Shown piece after piece: positions 15,429 through 22,991 of a stretch of 28,028 nt of DNA (positions are counted from its first letter, which is position 1; each line of letters begins with the position of its first letter). The notes beneath the pieces were generated by a model. It was not told the DNA's origin, searched no databases, and worked only from the letters and a program-made list of their open reading frames with translations. This DNA comes from Desulfurococcales archaeon (GTDB lineage Archaea > Thermoproteota > Thermoprotei_A > Sulfolobales > Desulfurococcaceae): the NCBI GenBank assembly GCA_027083045.1, contig JALWQP010000092.1, positions 1 through 28,028 of the forward strand, in the 5' to 3' direction. A program made the position numbers and the translations under genes.

Positions 15429-16446
15429 TACGCTTTATCTCCTCTGGCGGGTTTCCATAGACTAGTGGGTGATCCAATATCTTCTGGCCGCACTGGCTAA
15501 ATATTTCTCTACCTGTGCTCCCTAGTAGCATTTCTACGTATTTTAGTGCTTCTTGGTAATGCTTCGCGTTATCGAGTATAGTTACGCCATAGAGGATCGG
15601 GGCCATCACTATTGGTTTTTCCTGGCTCGTGCCAGCCATTACGTAAACTATTGATTTAGCGTAGAAGCCTGCCTGGGATGGGTAACCCAGGTTCAGCTGT
15701 GGTGGTAGCTCGATATAGCTTAGGTTGTGCTGGACAGCGACGCTCTTGTATTCGAACGCGTAGTCTAGTTGTCCCGATTCTAGGAGACTTATTAGGTCGA
15801 CGCTCTTAGGCCTTATCACTAGGTTGTTATGGACGGCCAGGTTCTCCGGAACGTATATCTCGATCTTATCGTTGCTTATCTTGTACCTTATGTTCGTGTT
15901 TTTGACGATGAGTGTGTCGATTATTGTCTTGTTGTGGTAGTAGAGCGTAGCTAGACCTATGATCCCCACGGCCCTGTAGCCGCATGGGTCGTCGTTGGGG
16001 TTGGAGAACCCCCATTTAACGCCTGGCCTTGCGAGTATCTCGTACCATTTGGAGGGGTCCTTTTCTAGTTCTTCCGCGTACTTGGAGTGCTTTGTGAAGA
16101 CCAGTACGACTTGGTTTGTCGCGAACGCTATGTACCATTTAGTGTAGTTGGGGTATAGATAGTATTTTATTAGCCTGTAATCTGCAACGGCCACTATGTC
16201 AGGCTTCTCGTGCAGCTCTGTTACTTTTCTAATAACCATTAAGCTCCCGCTAGGCACTATCTGTACGTTGATCTTTGTTTGCTGTGTATATGTTTTGGCG
16301 AGTTTCTCTAATGGTATTGTGAGGCTTCCGGCACAGAATATTGCTATTGTTTTTCCCTGCTGAACCGTGTTTATTGCGTAGTAATAGTAACCTATAATTA
16401 TGGACGCTATGACCAGGATTGCAACAATAATTATACCTTTATTCAT
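15418..16446 (-). CDS. wtpA: Tungstate/molybdate substrate-binding protein WtpA
   Basis: A 342-residue periplasmic-type binding protein held by an N-terminal hydrophobic segment (about residues 3-25) with no lipobox cysteine close by, so probably an uncleaved anchor. The mature part begins with IAIFCAGSLTIPLEKLA, the AGSL motif of the ModA/WtpA family, followed by VPSGSLMVIRKV (a second oxyanion-ligand Ser region), VADYRLI, and WYIAFATNQVVLVFT. DDPCGYRAVG in the centre and LDYAFEYKSVAVQ near residue 235-250 are typical of WtpA. ATG 16446 is chosen because GGGGTGG lies just upstream and the residues before it are not signal-like. Confidence 0.9.
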   Translation of the reverse strand: MNKGIIIVAILVIASIIIGYYYYAINTVQQGKTIAIFCAGSLTIPLEKLAKTYTQQTKINVQIVPSGSLMVIRKVTELHEKPDIVAVADYRLIKYYLYPNYTKWYIAFATNQVVLVFTKHSKYAEELEKDPSKWYEILARPGVKWGFSNPNDDPCGYRAVGIIGLATLYYHNKTIIDTLIVKNTNIRYKISNDKIEIYVPENLAVHNNLVIRPKSVDLISLLESGQLDYAFEYKSVAVQHNLSYIELPPQLNLGYPSQAGFYAKSIVYVMAGTSQEKPIVMAPILYGVTILDNAKHYQEALKYVEMLLGSTGREIFSQCGQKILDHPLVYGNPPEEIKRIAG

Positions 16447-16482
16447 GTAATCCACCCCATGGAAAAACGATATAAGTAGGAG

Positions 16483-16493
16483 ATATAAATTTC
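16483..16493. promoter_or_regulatory. Divergent AT-rich element between wtpA and glmS
   Basis: ATATAAATTTC (plus) reads AAATTTATAT on the minus strand, 37-47 nt upstream of the wtpA ATG and about 70-80 nt upstream of the glmS start. It could be a TATA box in both directions. A second TATA-like TATAAG (16471-16476) is too close to wtpA for a leadered transcript. No operator palindrome is obvious in this 115-nt gap. Confidence 0.4.
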
Positions 16494-16561
16494 TACCCCT
16501 CTTGACATCCATATGAAGGAGACAATCAGAATTCACACAGCGCTCCGAATGGTGCACTATT

Positions 16562-18400
16562 TTGTGTGGAATAATCGGTATAACAGCAATGCCCCATAGC
16601 CTCCCACGCGGCGTGGCGAGCCTCATAGTTAAGGCTCTTCTGCGGCTTGAGTACAGGGGCTATGACTCAGCCGGTGTAGCCGGCATTGTAGGCAACGCTA
16701 TAGTGGTCCGTAAGGCGCGGGGAAAGATTGAAGAGGTTTCTCGTAGGCTGGGCTTCAAAGAGATAAGATCATATTGTATGATAGGGCATACACGCTGGGC
16801 AACTCATGGTATACCGAGCGACAACAATGCGCATCCACACACCGATTGTAGGAACTGGTTCGCCGTGGTCCATAACGGTATTCTTGAGAACCATGCAGAG
16901 CTACGCAGGTTCTTGGAGGAGAAAGGACATGTTTTCAGGAGTGATACGGATACGGAGGTGCTACCGCATCTCGTCGAGGACTTCTTCCTCAAGTCAGAGG
17001 ATGTTATGGAAGCGTTCAAGAAGGCTATCGATGCTGTGCGTGGAAGCTATGCTTTTGCAATGATAAGCGTGCACGAGCCGGACAGGATCTTCTATGCAAA
17101 GAACAAGAACCCCCTCGTAATAGGTCTCGGCAATGGCTTCAACGCGGTCGCCAGCGATATAGCTGCTTTGATAGAGCTTACACGCCGGATAATCGTTCTT
17201 AGAGATGGGTGGCACGGCTACATATCGCCCAGAGAGATCAAGCTATACAATGGGCGCGGGGAACCCGTTGATTGGAGAAAGTACGTTATCACTGTCGAGT
17301 GGAGCATCGAGGACGCATCAAAATCAGGTTACCCCCACTACATGCTCAAAGAGATCATGGAGCAGCCGGTAGCGCTCCACAACACCTTGGCCGGGATCAA
17401 GAAAGATAAGGCAATCGATAAAGCCGTAGACATACTGCTCGACGCGGAGAAGATCTATGTTACAGCCGCCGGGACAAGCTATCACGCTGGCCTCTACTAC
17501 GCTCTCCTAACAAGTATACTCTCCGGTACACTAGTACATCCATTCATCGCCAGCGAGTACGAGCTGTACACAAAGACGATCAGCGAGGGAGACGCCGTCA
17601 TCGCCGTGAGCCAGAGCGGCGAAACAATGGACACACTCAACGCCGTAAGAGAAGCAAAGAAGCGAGGAGCCAGAGTGATCGCGGTATCAAATATCATCGA
17701 GAGCAGCATACCCCGGGAAAGCAACGTAACAATATACACGAGAGCCGGGCCCGAGATAGGCGTGGCCGCGACGAAGACCTTCACATCACAAGCACTAGCC
17801 CTATACTGGCTATCAGTCCACCACGCCCTCGCAACAGGCAAAATAACCCGGGCAGAAGCCTCCAACTTATTAAGAGAAGCAGAGAAAACACCGGGACTAA
17901 CACGTAAAGCCATAGAGAAGACGAAGCCCATAGCAGAGAGACTGGCAGAGAAAATCAGTGGTGCCCGTTCAATCTATGTTCTGAGCAGAGGAATAGGTGT
18001 CCCTGTGGCTATGGAGGGAGCTCTCAAGGTGAAAGAGATAGGGTATATACACGCCGAGGCGTATCCTGCTGGGGAGTCTAAGCATGGCCCGATAGCTCTG
18101 GTTGAGGAAGAGTTCCCAGTTGTCTTCATTGTGCCTAATGATCCCAGGCTTGTTGATCTGCTTAAGGGGAATATTGAGGAGATGAAGAGCCGTGGAGCTC
18201 TAACGATCGGTGTATTATCCACGAACACATGTAGTGAATGTAAACTGGATATAAGGATAGAGACTCCTACCGCTAACAAATTGCTTGTCCCATTTACACA
18301 TACACCGTTTATGCAGCTGTTAAGCTACTATATTGCAGTAAACAAAGGTTATGATCCTGATAAACCGAGAAATCTTGCTAAAACTGTTACAGTAGAATAG
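16562..18400 (+). CDS. glmS: Glutamine--fructose-6-phosphate aminotransferase (isomerizing)
   Basis: GlmS makes glucosamine-6-phosphate from fructose-6-phosphate and glutamine, the entry to amino-sugar and surface glycan synthesis. The 612-residue protein has an N-terminal Ntn glutamine amidotransferase domain (Cys2 nucleophile in MCGIIGI; RLEYRGYDSAG; GHTRWATHG; HNGILENH; SDTDTEV) and two SIS sugar-isomerase domains (about 275-420 with AAGTSYHAG and SQSGETMDT, and about 450-590 with SRGIG and EAYPAGESKHGPIALV). It ends NLAKTVTVE, the usual C terminus. The start is TTG 16562: it must directly precede the catalytic Cys, and GGTG lies 7 nt upstream. It is divergent from wtpA. Confidence 0.97.
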   Translation: MCGIIGITAMPHSLPRGVASLIVKALLRLEYRGYDSAGVAGIVGNAIVVRKARGKIEEVSRRLGFKEIRSYCMIGHTRWATHGIPSDNNAHPHTDCRNWFAVVHNGILENHAELRRFLEEKGHVFRSDTDTEVLPHLVEDFFLKSEDVMEAFKKAIDAVRGSYAFAMISVHEPDRIFYAKNKNPLVIGLGNGFNAVASDIAALIELTRRIIVLRDGWHGYISPREIKLYNGRGEPVDWRKYVITVEWSIEDASKSGYPHYMLKEIMEQPVALHNTLAGIKKDKAIDKAVDILLDAEKIYVTAAGTSYHAGLYYALLTSILSGTLVHPFIASEYELYTKTISEGDAVIAVSQSGETMDTLNAVREAKKRGARVIAVSNIIESSIPRESNVTIYTRAGPEIGVAATKTFTSQALALYWLSVHHALATGKITRAEASNLLREAEKTPGLTRKAIEKTKPIAERLAEKISGARSIYVLSRGIGVPVAMEGALKVKEIGYIHAEAYPAGESKHGPIALVEEEFPVVFIVPNDPRLVDLLKGNIEEMKSRGALTIGVLSTNTCSECKLDIRIETPTANKLLVPFTHTPFMQLLSYYIAVNKGYDPDKPRNLAKTVTVE

Positions 18401-18425
18401 ACTATATTGTAGACTACATTATAGT
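18401..18425. repeat. 25-bp imperfect palindrome directly after glmS
   Basis: ACTATATTGTAG, centre A, CTACATTATAGT: 11 of 12 arm positions pair and one T-T does not (18407/18419). It begins at the first base after the glmS stop. It may be a 3'-end hairpin or a binding site; no run of T follows directly. Confidence 0.5.
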
Positions 18426-19197
18426 TTACCAGCTTTATTTCAAGTCAAATAATATTGATTCTATATCTTTTATACAATGATAGAGTTCAATATTACCTAA
18501 TACTGTATAGAATTCATGATAGTATTACTTCAAACCAGTGATACACGTGGAAAAACGTTGTCTGAGCTAGATATTATAACGGGTTCCCAGACCAGATAAC
18601 AGCTCCAGGTAATACTTCATCAGTTTTGCACACATTTATTGTTTAAAATAAAATTTATAAATAACCATTAGTTATTCATTGAACTATTATACTCTTATAC
18701 ATTTTTTCTACATTGTTAGCGTTTTATGATGGTATTACTCCTTTTGCAGATAACCTTGAGCTACTATTCTGCCTACCTAGATATAATCTACTTAGGGGTG
18801 CTCCCCATTTCTAGTCGGTATTACGTGGTTGGTTCCTTAGAGCTCTGCAGGGCCAATCGGTTCCCTATATGTTTGTCCTCTTCATTTATTCGTAGTTCTG
18901 TCCTACAGTTTATATTGTTTTGTTATTTATTATATGTTTTTGGATACTGTATTGTAGCTATGTACAGTTCTGGGCGGATGGTGGGTTAACTTTACCGCTG
19001 GAAAGTTAAGTGGGGATTAACTATACCATTAGAGTACTTGGTCCCGGGTCTATGCTCGATCGGCTTGGTAACCGGGGAGTTATCCCTGTCTCGGAACATG
19101 TCTGGAACAACCCGTCTATGGCCTGGGATACAAGTTTATTTTATTATAAGACACTGTACATAGTAATGGATAATGTATCATAGTCAAGGTGATCAAG
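18426..19197. other. Non-coding stretch between glmS and tmcA
   Basis: This is the largest gene-free region. The first 300 bases are AT-rich with no credible frame on either strand, and contain TATA-like stretches such as TTTATAAAT near 18654. From about 18720 the composition rises. The inverted repeat GGGGTGCTCCCC lies near 18795. A perfect hairpin TTAACTTT/AAAGTTAA (18986-18993 with 19002-19009, 8-nt loop) and two similar motifs, GGGTTAACTTTACC (from 18983) and GGGATTAACTATACC (from about 19013), stand side by side. The last 60 bases hold the tmcA promoter (TTTATTTTATTATAAG, about 19135-19150) and the ribosome site GGTGATC (19188-19194). No tRNA, SRP RNA or RNase P RNA signature was found. 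Confidence 0.6.
18958..19163 (+). ncRNA. Candidate structured RNA (or inverted-repeat-bounded element)
   Basis: The ends are a perfect 11-bp inverted repeat: CTATGTACAGT (18958-18968) and ACTGTACATAG (19153-19163). The inside is GC-rich compared with the AT-rich flanks, a known sign of structured RNA in hyperthermophiles. Internal stems include TTAACTTT/AAAGTTAA (18986-19009), TCCCGG/CC-GGGGA with one bulge (19042-19047 with 19072-19078) and TATCCC/GGGATA (19081-19086 with 19125-19130). A TATA-like ATTTATTATAT near 18926-18936 lies at the right distance for a start at the left arm. Against it, the right arm lies in the probable tmcA promoter. Alternatives are a small mobile element with terminal repeats (no target duplication seen) or paired protein sites. 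Confidence 0.3.
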
Positions 19198-21261
19198 ATG
19201 GGGATCGGCGAAGTAGCTGGGAAGCTGACCAATCTAGGATGGCGTGGATTCATATACTTTGTCGGGGCGCCGAGCACACTGGAAGAAATTAGCAATGATG
19301 CTGAGTACGAACTATGCATATCTCGATATGCAGAGACCAGCCTAGAACAGTGCAGTGAGACTGTCTCCTTTAAGGATGCCCACAGACTGCTTGGTGCGGA
19401 GTATAGGAGTGTCGCGCTACTACTAGAGGGTGGTAGGGGCTGGCCCGGAAACCTGTTGGCCGCGACCATGGAGCTCGTCTCGAGGGCTGGCTACTACTTG
19501 CTCCAAGTATCCAGGGAGCTGTCGAAGACAAGGTTCGGCAAATACTTCGAGGCACGGGTACGTGAGGCGGATAACACGGCCATTTATAGGCATGGCGAGC
19601 TCGCGGGCCTGAATATCTATACTGTCAAGCCCCCGGAGACCAAGTTCAGTCCCAGTGTCTCGAGCAGTGATAGGATTATACGTAGACTCCTATGCTTGAC
19701 GGCGTCACCAGGACAAGCACGCGCCCTCCGCTCTCTCCCCTCGTTCCTCTATGGTAGGAACAAGTTGTTGATTGTTATCGGTGACCGGGGGAGAGGTAAG
19801 AGCAGTGTATTGGGGCTTATGGCGGCATATGTCATGGCTAAGCGTAGGGGCCGGTACTGCGTGGTAGGACATAGCCCTGAGGCTGTTCAGAGCTTCTTCA
19901 AACACCTAATCAGGGGATTAGAGGCTCTAGGCATCAGAGCCGCTGTGAAGATGAGGGACGGGATTATCACCGGTGTCTCCAGCTCCGGCTCGACCATCGT
20001 GTATAGGAGGCCTTGGAGACAGATTGACGGCTTTGATAAGCCCTTGTTCGTGGATGAGGCAGCGGCTGTTGGAGTTGCTAGGCTCATGAGGTGGTATAGG
20101 AGGATCGGGAAAGTCATAGCCTCAACCACTATCCACGGCTATGAAGGAAGCGGACGGGCAATCCTCAAGATAATGGAGGAGTACTTCCGCAGAAAAATCG
20201 TTGTCAAGCTGACGAGGCCTATACGCTATTATCCCGGCGATCCCCTCGAAAAACTCTTCTACAGGGTTTTCCACCTAGACGCCGAGCCCCTCGATAAGAA
20301 AGAGGTCGTTGAGCCCCTCCAGTACAGAGTAGTCGACAAGGACGAGCTGGTAGGGGATTACGAGTTGCTCCGCAGAATATATGGTCTACTGGTAACGGCT
20401 CATTACAGGAACGAGCCAGATGATCTCGTCCTCCTACTGGACACGGACTACTTCGACATCAGGTGCGTGGCTGACGGCAGGGGAGACATTGTCGCTGTCG
20501 CTCAGCTCAGACATGAGGAGACGGGCGGCAATGACAGGTCTGTCAGGCTCATCGACAAGATATCGAGGTACGGCGTAGAAGCAGGGGATCTGAGGATATG
20601 GCGTGTTGTAAGGATAGCCGTTACGCCATCACTGCAGAGGAGAGGAATAGGGTCGAGGCTGCTCAGAGAGATCGAGAGGGAGGCGCAACGCACCGATAAA
20701 CATGGTGTGGGAGCAATATTTTCGGGCTACACGACGATAAGGTTCTGGACTAGGAACGGCTACAAGGCCTTCTATGTAAGCCCTAGGTACAATAGGGCTA
20801 CCGGGGAGAAAAACGTAGCCGTGATAAAGATCCTCGATAATGAGAAAAAATATGTGGAGGAAATGCTCTCGAGGATAGGTTACCGGGTACTGGCTCTTAC
20901 AGCCCATATATCGTACAGGGACTTCGGTACAGAGAAGCTCGTGGAGGCACTGGGCTCGCTAACGCCCGGAGAAATACCTGTCATCCTGGATTGTTCGAGG
21001 CTCAAGAAATACATCGCCAGCAAAAACAGCTATTTAGAGAGCATAGCGGATATCCTCATAACACATATCGATAAACTGGACTGGGGCCATCTAGGGGAGA
21101 AGGAGAAACACGTGCTTGCTGCGAGGCTCCTACAGGGAAAAACAATAACAGACATAGCGAGCTTCACAGGGCTCAGCGCCTCGGAGGCCGAGAAAATACT
21201 TGAAGAAGCCGCTAGAAAGGCCTCAGTATCACTCCTCGAATCGATGTGTAGATCTAGATGA
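19198..21261 (+). CDS. tmcA: tRNA cytidine acetyltransferase TmcA (Nat10 family)
   Basis: TmcA uses ATP and acetyl-CoA to make N4-acetylcytidine, in tRNA and in many archaea also rRNA. The 687-residue protein has an N-terminal accessory domain, a RecD-like helicase module with P-loop GDRGRGKSS (195-203) and Walker B FVDEAA (about 284-289), then a GNAT acetyltransferase domain with VRIAVTPSLQRRGIGSRLL (about 470-488, acetyl-CoA loop) and GYTTIRFWTRNGYKAFYVS, and a helical tail. It is somewhat short for the family. ATG 19198 is chosen because GGTGATC, the exact complement of the 16S end, ends 3 nt upstream. The 3' end overlaps mscS tail-to-tail by 33 nt. Confidence 0.93.
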   Translation: MGIGEVAGKLTNLGWRGFIYFVGAPSTLEEISNDAEYELCISRYAETSLEQCSETVSFKDAHRLLGAEYRSVALLLEGGRGWPGNLLAATMELVSRAGYYLLQVSRELSKTRFGKYFEARVREADNTAIYRHGELAGLNIYTVKPPETKFSPSVSSSDRIIRRLLCLTASPGQARALRSLPSFLYGRNKLLIVIGDRGRGKSSVLGLMAAYVMAKRRGRYCVVGHSPEAVQSFFKHLIRGLEALGIRAAVKMRDGIITGVSSSGSTIVYRRPWRQIDGFDKPLFVDEAAAVGVARLMRWYRRIGKVIASTTIHGYEGSGRAILKIMEEYFRRKIVVKLTRPIRYYPGDPLEKLFYRVFHLDAEPLDKKEVVEPLQYRVVDKDELVGDYELLRRIYGLLVTAHYRNEPDDLVLLLDTDYFDIRCVADGRGDIVAVAQLRHEETGGNDRSVRLIDKISRYGVEAGDLRIWRVVRIAVTPSLQRRGIGSRLLREIEREAQRTDKHGVGAIFSGYTTIRFWTRNGYKAFYVSPRYNRATGEKNVAVIKILDNEKKYVEEMLSRIGYRVLALTAHISYRDFGTEKLVEALGSLTPGEIPVILDCSRLKKYIASKNSYLESIADILITHIDKLDWGHLGEKEKHVLAARLLQGKTITDIASFTGLSASEAEKILEEAARKASVSLLESMCRSR

Positions 21262-22125
21262 GGACTGGAGTCGCTTCCTTCTATCTTCTTCCTTCTTAAT
21301 CCTTATCTCGAGCGGGGTCCTGAACCATACATCATTCTGTATGAACGGTATCTCTATACCCGCCTCGGTTATCGCTTTCTTAATCTTCCATAGCAGGTCC
21401 TTGTAGACCTCGTACCAGAGCATCCCCTTTGATGGAACCCATACCCTCACCCTTATATTGACGCTACTATCTCCAAGTTCCTCCACAAAGACGTCGGGAG
21501 CCGGGTGGACGAGTACGAGCGGGTGTTCGTCCAGCACTCTCCTTATGACTTCATATGCTTTCTCCGCGTCCTCCTTGTAGGCAATGCCCACTATGAAGTC
21601 TAGTCTACGTGCAGCTGTCATGCTGTAGTTCTTGATCCTGGACTGGAACACCTCCTGGTTCGGTATCCTGACTTTGACGCCGTCAAGGCCGAGTATCCTG
21701 GTCGACATGATCGTTACATCGGTTATCCATCCCTGCACGCCGCTCACCTCTACTAGGTCTCCGGGACTGAAGGGCTTCTCCCAGTACAGGAATAGGCCTG
21801 AGAACAGGTTTGCCGTTATACTTTGGAGAGCGAAGCCCAGGATTATACCTATTATACCACCCGCGAGGAAGACGCCCGTGAGATTTATGCCTAGGCTCCC
21901 AAGAGCCGAGATCCCGGCTACGAAGACTATGATGTAATAGATAGCCCTCGACACATTCCTGGAAACAGGCTCCGGGGCAACTCTTATCATGAGCTTATAT
22001 ATGAGCTTTCGGAGCAGAGACGCTATCAGAAGACCGCCCACGATTATCAGTATCGCCATCAGGAGGCCGGGCCAGTTTACTTCACGTATCCAGTAAAACG
22101 CTGACGTGAAGTTTAACTCCTCCAT
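21229..22125 (-). CDS. mscS: Small-conductance mechanosensitive channel, MscS family
   Basis: A 298-residue MscS-type channel with the minimal three membrane helices: about 18-40 (WPGLLMAILIIVGG...), 61-80 (AIYYIIVFVAGISAL) and the pore helix about 86-117 with the Gly/Ala-rich GVFLAGGIIGIILGFALQSI. The beta domain follows with LFSGLFLYWEKPFSPGDLVE, then the alpha/beta vestibule to about residue 275. The charged tail (KKEEDRRKRLQSS) is encoded within the overlap with tmcA. The start is ATG 22125, 6 nt after GGTGA that covers the DUF432 stop, so the two are translated together. TTG 22128 is one codon earlier. Confidence 0.93.
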   Translation of the reverse strand: MEELNFTSAFYWIREVNWPGLLMAILIIVGGLLIASLLRKLIYKLMIRVAPEPVSRNVSRAIYYIIVFVAGISALGSLGINLTGVFLAGGIIGIILGFALQSITANLFSGLFLYWEKPFSPGDLVEVSGVQGWITDVTIMSTRILGLDGVKVRIPNQEVFQSRIKNYSMTAARRLDFIVGIAYKEDAEKAYEVIRRVLDEHPLVLVHPAPDVFVEELGDSSVNIRVRVWVPSKGMLWYEVYKDLLWKIKKAITEAGIEIPFIQNDVWFRTPLEIRIKKEEDRRKRLQSSSRSTHRFEE

Positions 22126-22131
22126 CAAACC

Positions 22132-22842
22132 TCACCTCAGACCATATAGCATCTCGGTGCGCGCAAGTATCCTTGGAGGCCTAAGCCCGGGCGGGTCATG
22201 CACAGGCCTTGCCTCCATCTCGACTTTGCGTCCATAGTATATGGTTGCGGTCGCGGGGCTATTGACCACCATTGTTATGGCTTGCGTACTAGCCCTCCAC
22301 GTGCCGGGCACATAGTATAGCTTGAGTATCTGTGAGTCAAGGAGAATCCTCCCTATCTCTACCCATCCATCATACCTGCTCCTAATATTAACTAGGACGC
22401 GGGCTTCGCCGATACTCGTGTCCGGCGGGTCGGTCATGGGGACTGATTCCCAGTAACGTGCTATTAGTCCTCTGTCAGGTGAACCGTACAGTACATACTT
22501 GATCTTCATAATGGGGAATACATCCACCAAGTCGTATCTCCTATACCTGTCATAAGTCATTATAGCGAGCTCCACAGGTATCTTGATATAGATCATTGCT
22601 TCTCCACGACTAGGGATATGGATGGGCTCGAGAAGCCTCACCATTACATAATTAGTTATCTTCTTGGGGAGCAGCACAGGATACATTGGAACGAGCTCAA
22701 GCCTCCTAGGCCGGACGAGGAGACGCGTGTACTCTCCGCCTCTCCACTCCCTTCTATACTTGATAACGTCTCCCTCGCCGGTAACAGATATAGTATTACC
22801 AGCGATGCTCACAGCACCTCTGATCTCGCCATAGCCCGTCAA
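22132..22842 (-). CDS. DUF432 family protein
   Basis: A 236-residue archaeal protein that I recognise as DUF432 from the opening TGYGEI, the LVPMYPVLLPKKITNYVMVRLLEPI stretch, the PVELAI strand, and the KYVLYGSPDRGLIARYWES segment (family form KYALYG-P--G-I-RYW). The predicted content is nearly all beta strand with no membrane helix and no catalytic motif. DUF432 is often found next to MscS-type channels, and here the stop lies inside the mscS ribosome site, so a shared process (osmotic or envelope response) is inferred. The start is TTG 22842. Two GTACACTAGT repeats lie 20-41 nt upstream. Confidence 0.8.
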   Translation of the reverse strand: MTGYGEIRGAVSIAGNTISVTGEGDVIKYRREWRGGEYTRLLVRPRRLELVPMYPVLLPKKITNYVMVRLLEPIHIPSRGEAMIYIKIPVELAIMTYDRYRRYDLVDVFPIMKIKYVLYGSPDRGLIARYWESVPMTDPPDTSIGEARVLVNIRSRYDGWVEIGRILLDSQILKLYYVPGTWRASTQAITMVVNSPATATIYYGRKVEMEARPVHDPPGLRPPRILARTEMLYGLR

Positions 22843-22861
22843 TAGTTCATCCTACCCCATA

Positions 22862-22883
22862 GTACACTAGTCTGTACACTAGT
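22862..22883. repeat. Tandem direct repeat GTACACTAGT x2 between DUF432 and the wHTH gene
   Basis: GTACACTAGT occurs at 22862-22871 and 22874-22883, perfectly, with a 2-nt spacer (12-bp period). Each copy includes the palindrome ACTAGT. The pair is 20-41 nt upstream of the DUF432 start and about 110 nt upstream of the divergent winged-helix gene, a position that would block or recruit TBP/TFB at the DUF432-mscS promoter. It is a good operator candidate. Confidence 0.55.
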
Positions 22884-22991
22884 AAATCAATCTATGTCGA
22901 AGAAAACAGATAAACCCCTGGACAAATACCTGATGACCCTCCCCGCTTAAAACCCAACGCTCCCCGCAATACATGTTACCGGTGAGACGAG

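Noticed and set aside
16447..16626. Longer wtpA frame adding 60 residues
   Set aside because: The extension overlaps the start of glmS and lacks signal-like character; ATG 16446 has a GGTGG site and is followed by the membrane anchor.
17497..17931. 144-residue frame opposite glmS
   Set aside because: Shadow of the C-ending codons of glmS; no start site or domain.
17080..18000. Apparent codon-use change within glmS (C-rich centre, mixed end)
   Set aside because: The reading frame and all domains are continuous; the change is within what local bias or conversion could give and cannot be tested by eye.
18726..18989. An 87-residue frame rich in hydrophobic residues in the glmS-tmcA gap
   Set aside because: No ribosome site, biased Leu/Tyr/Ser/Ile content typical of AT-rich non-coding DNA, no family resemblance, and it ends inside the candidate structured segment.
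18958..19163. Candidate structured segment as SRP 7S RNA or RNase P RNA
   Set aside because: Neither the SRP domain IV GGAAGG-AGCAGC-like loop nor the RNase P GAGGAAAGTC core is present, and it is short for both.
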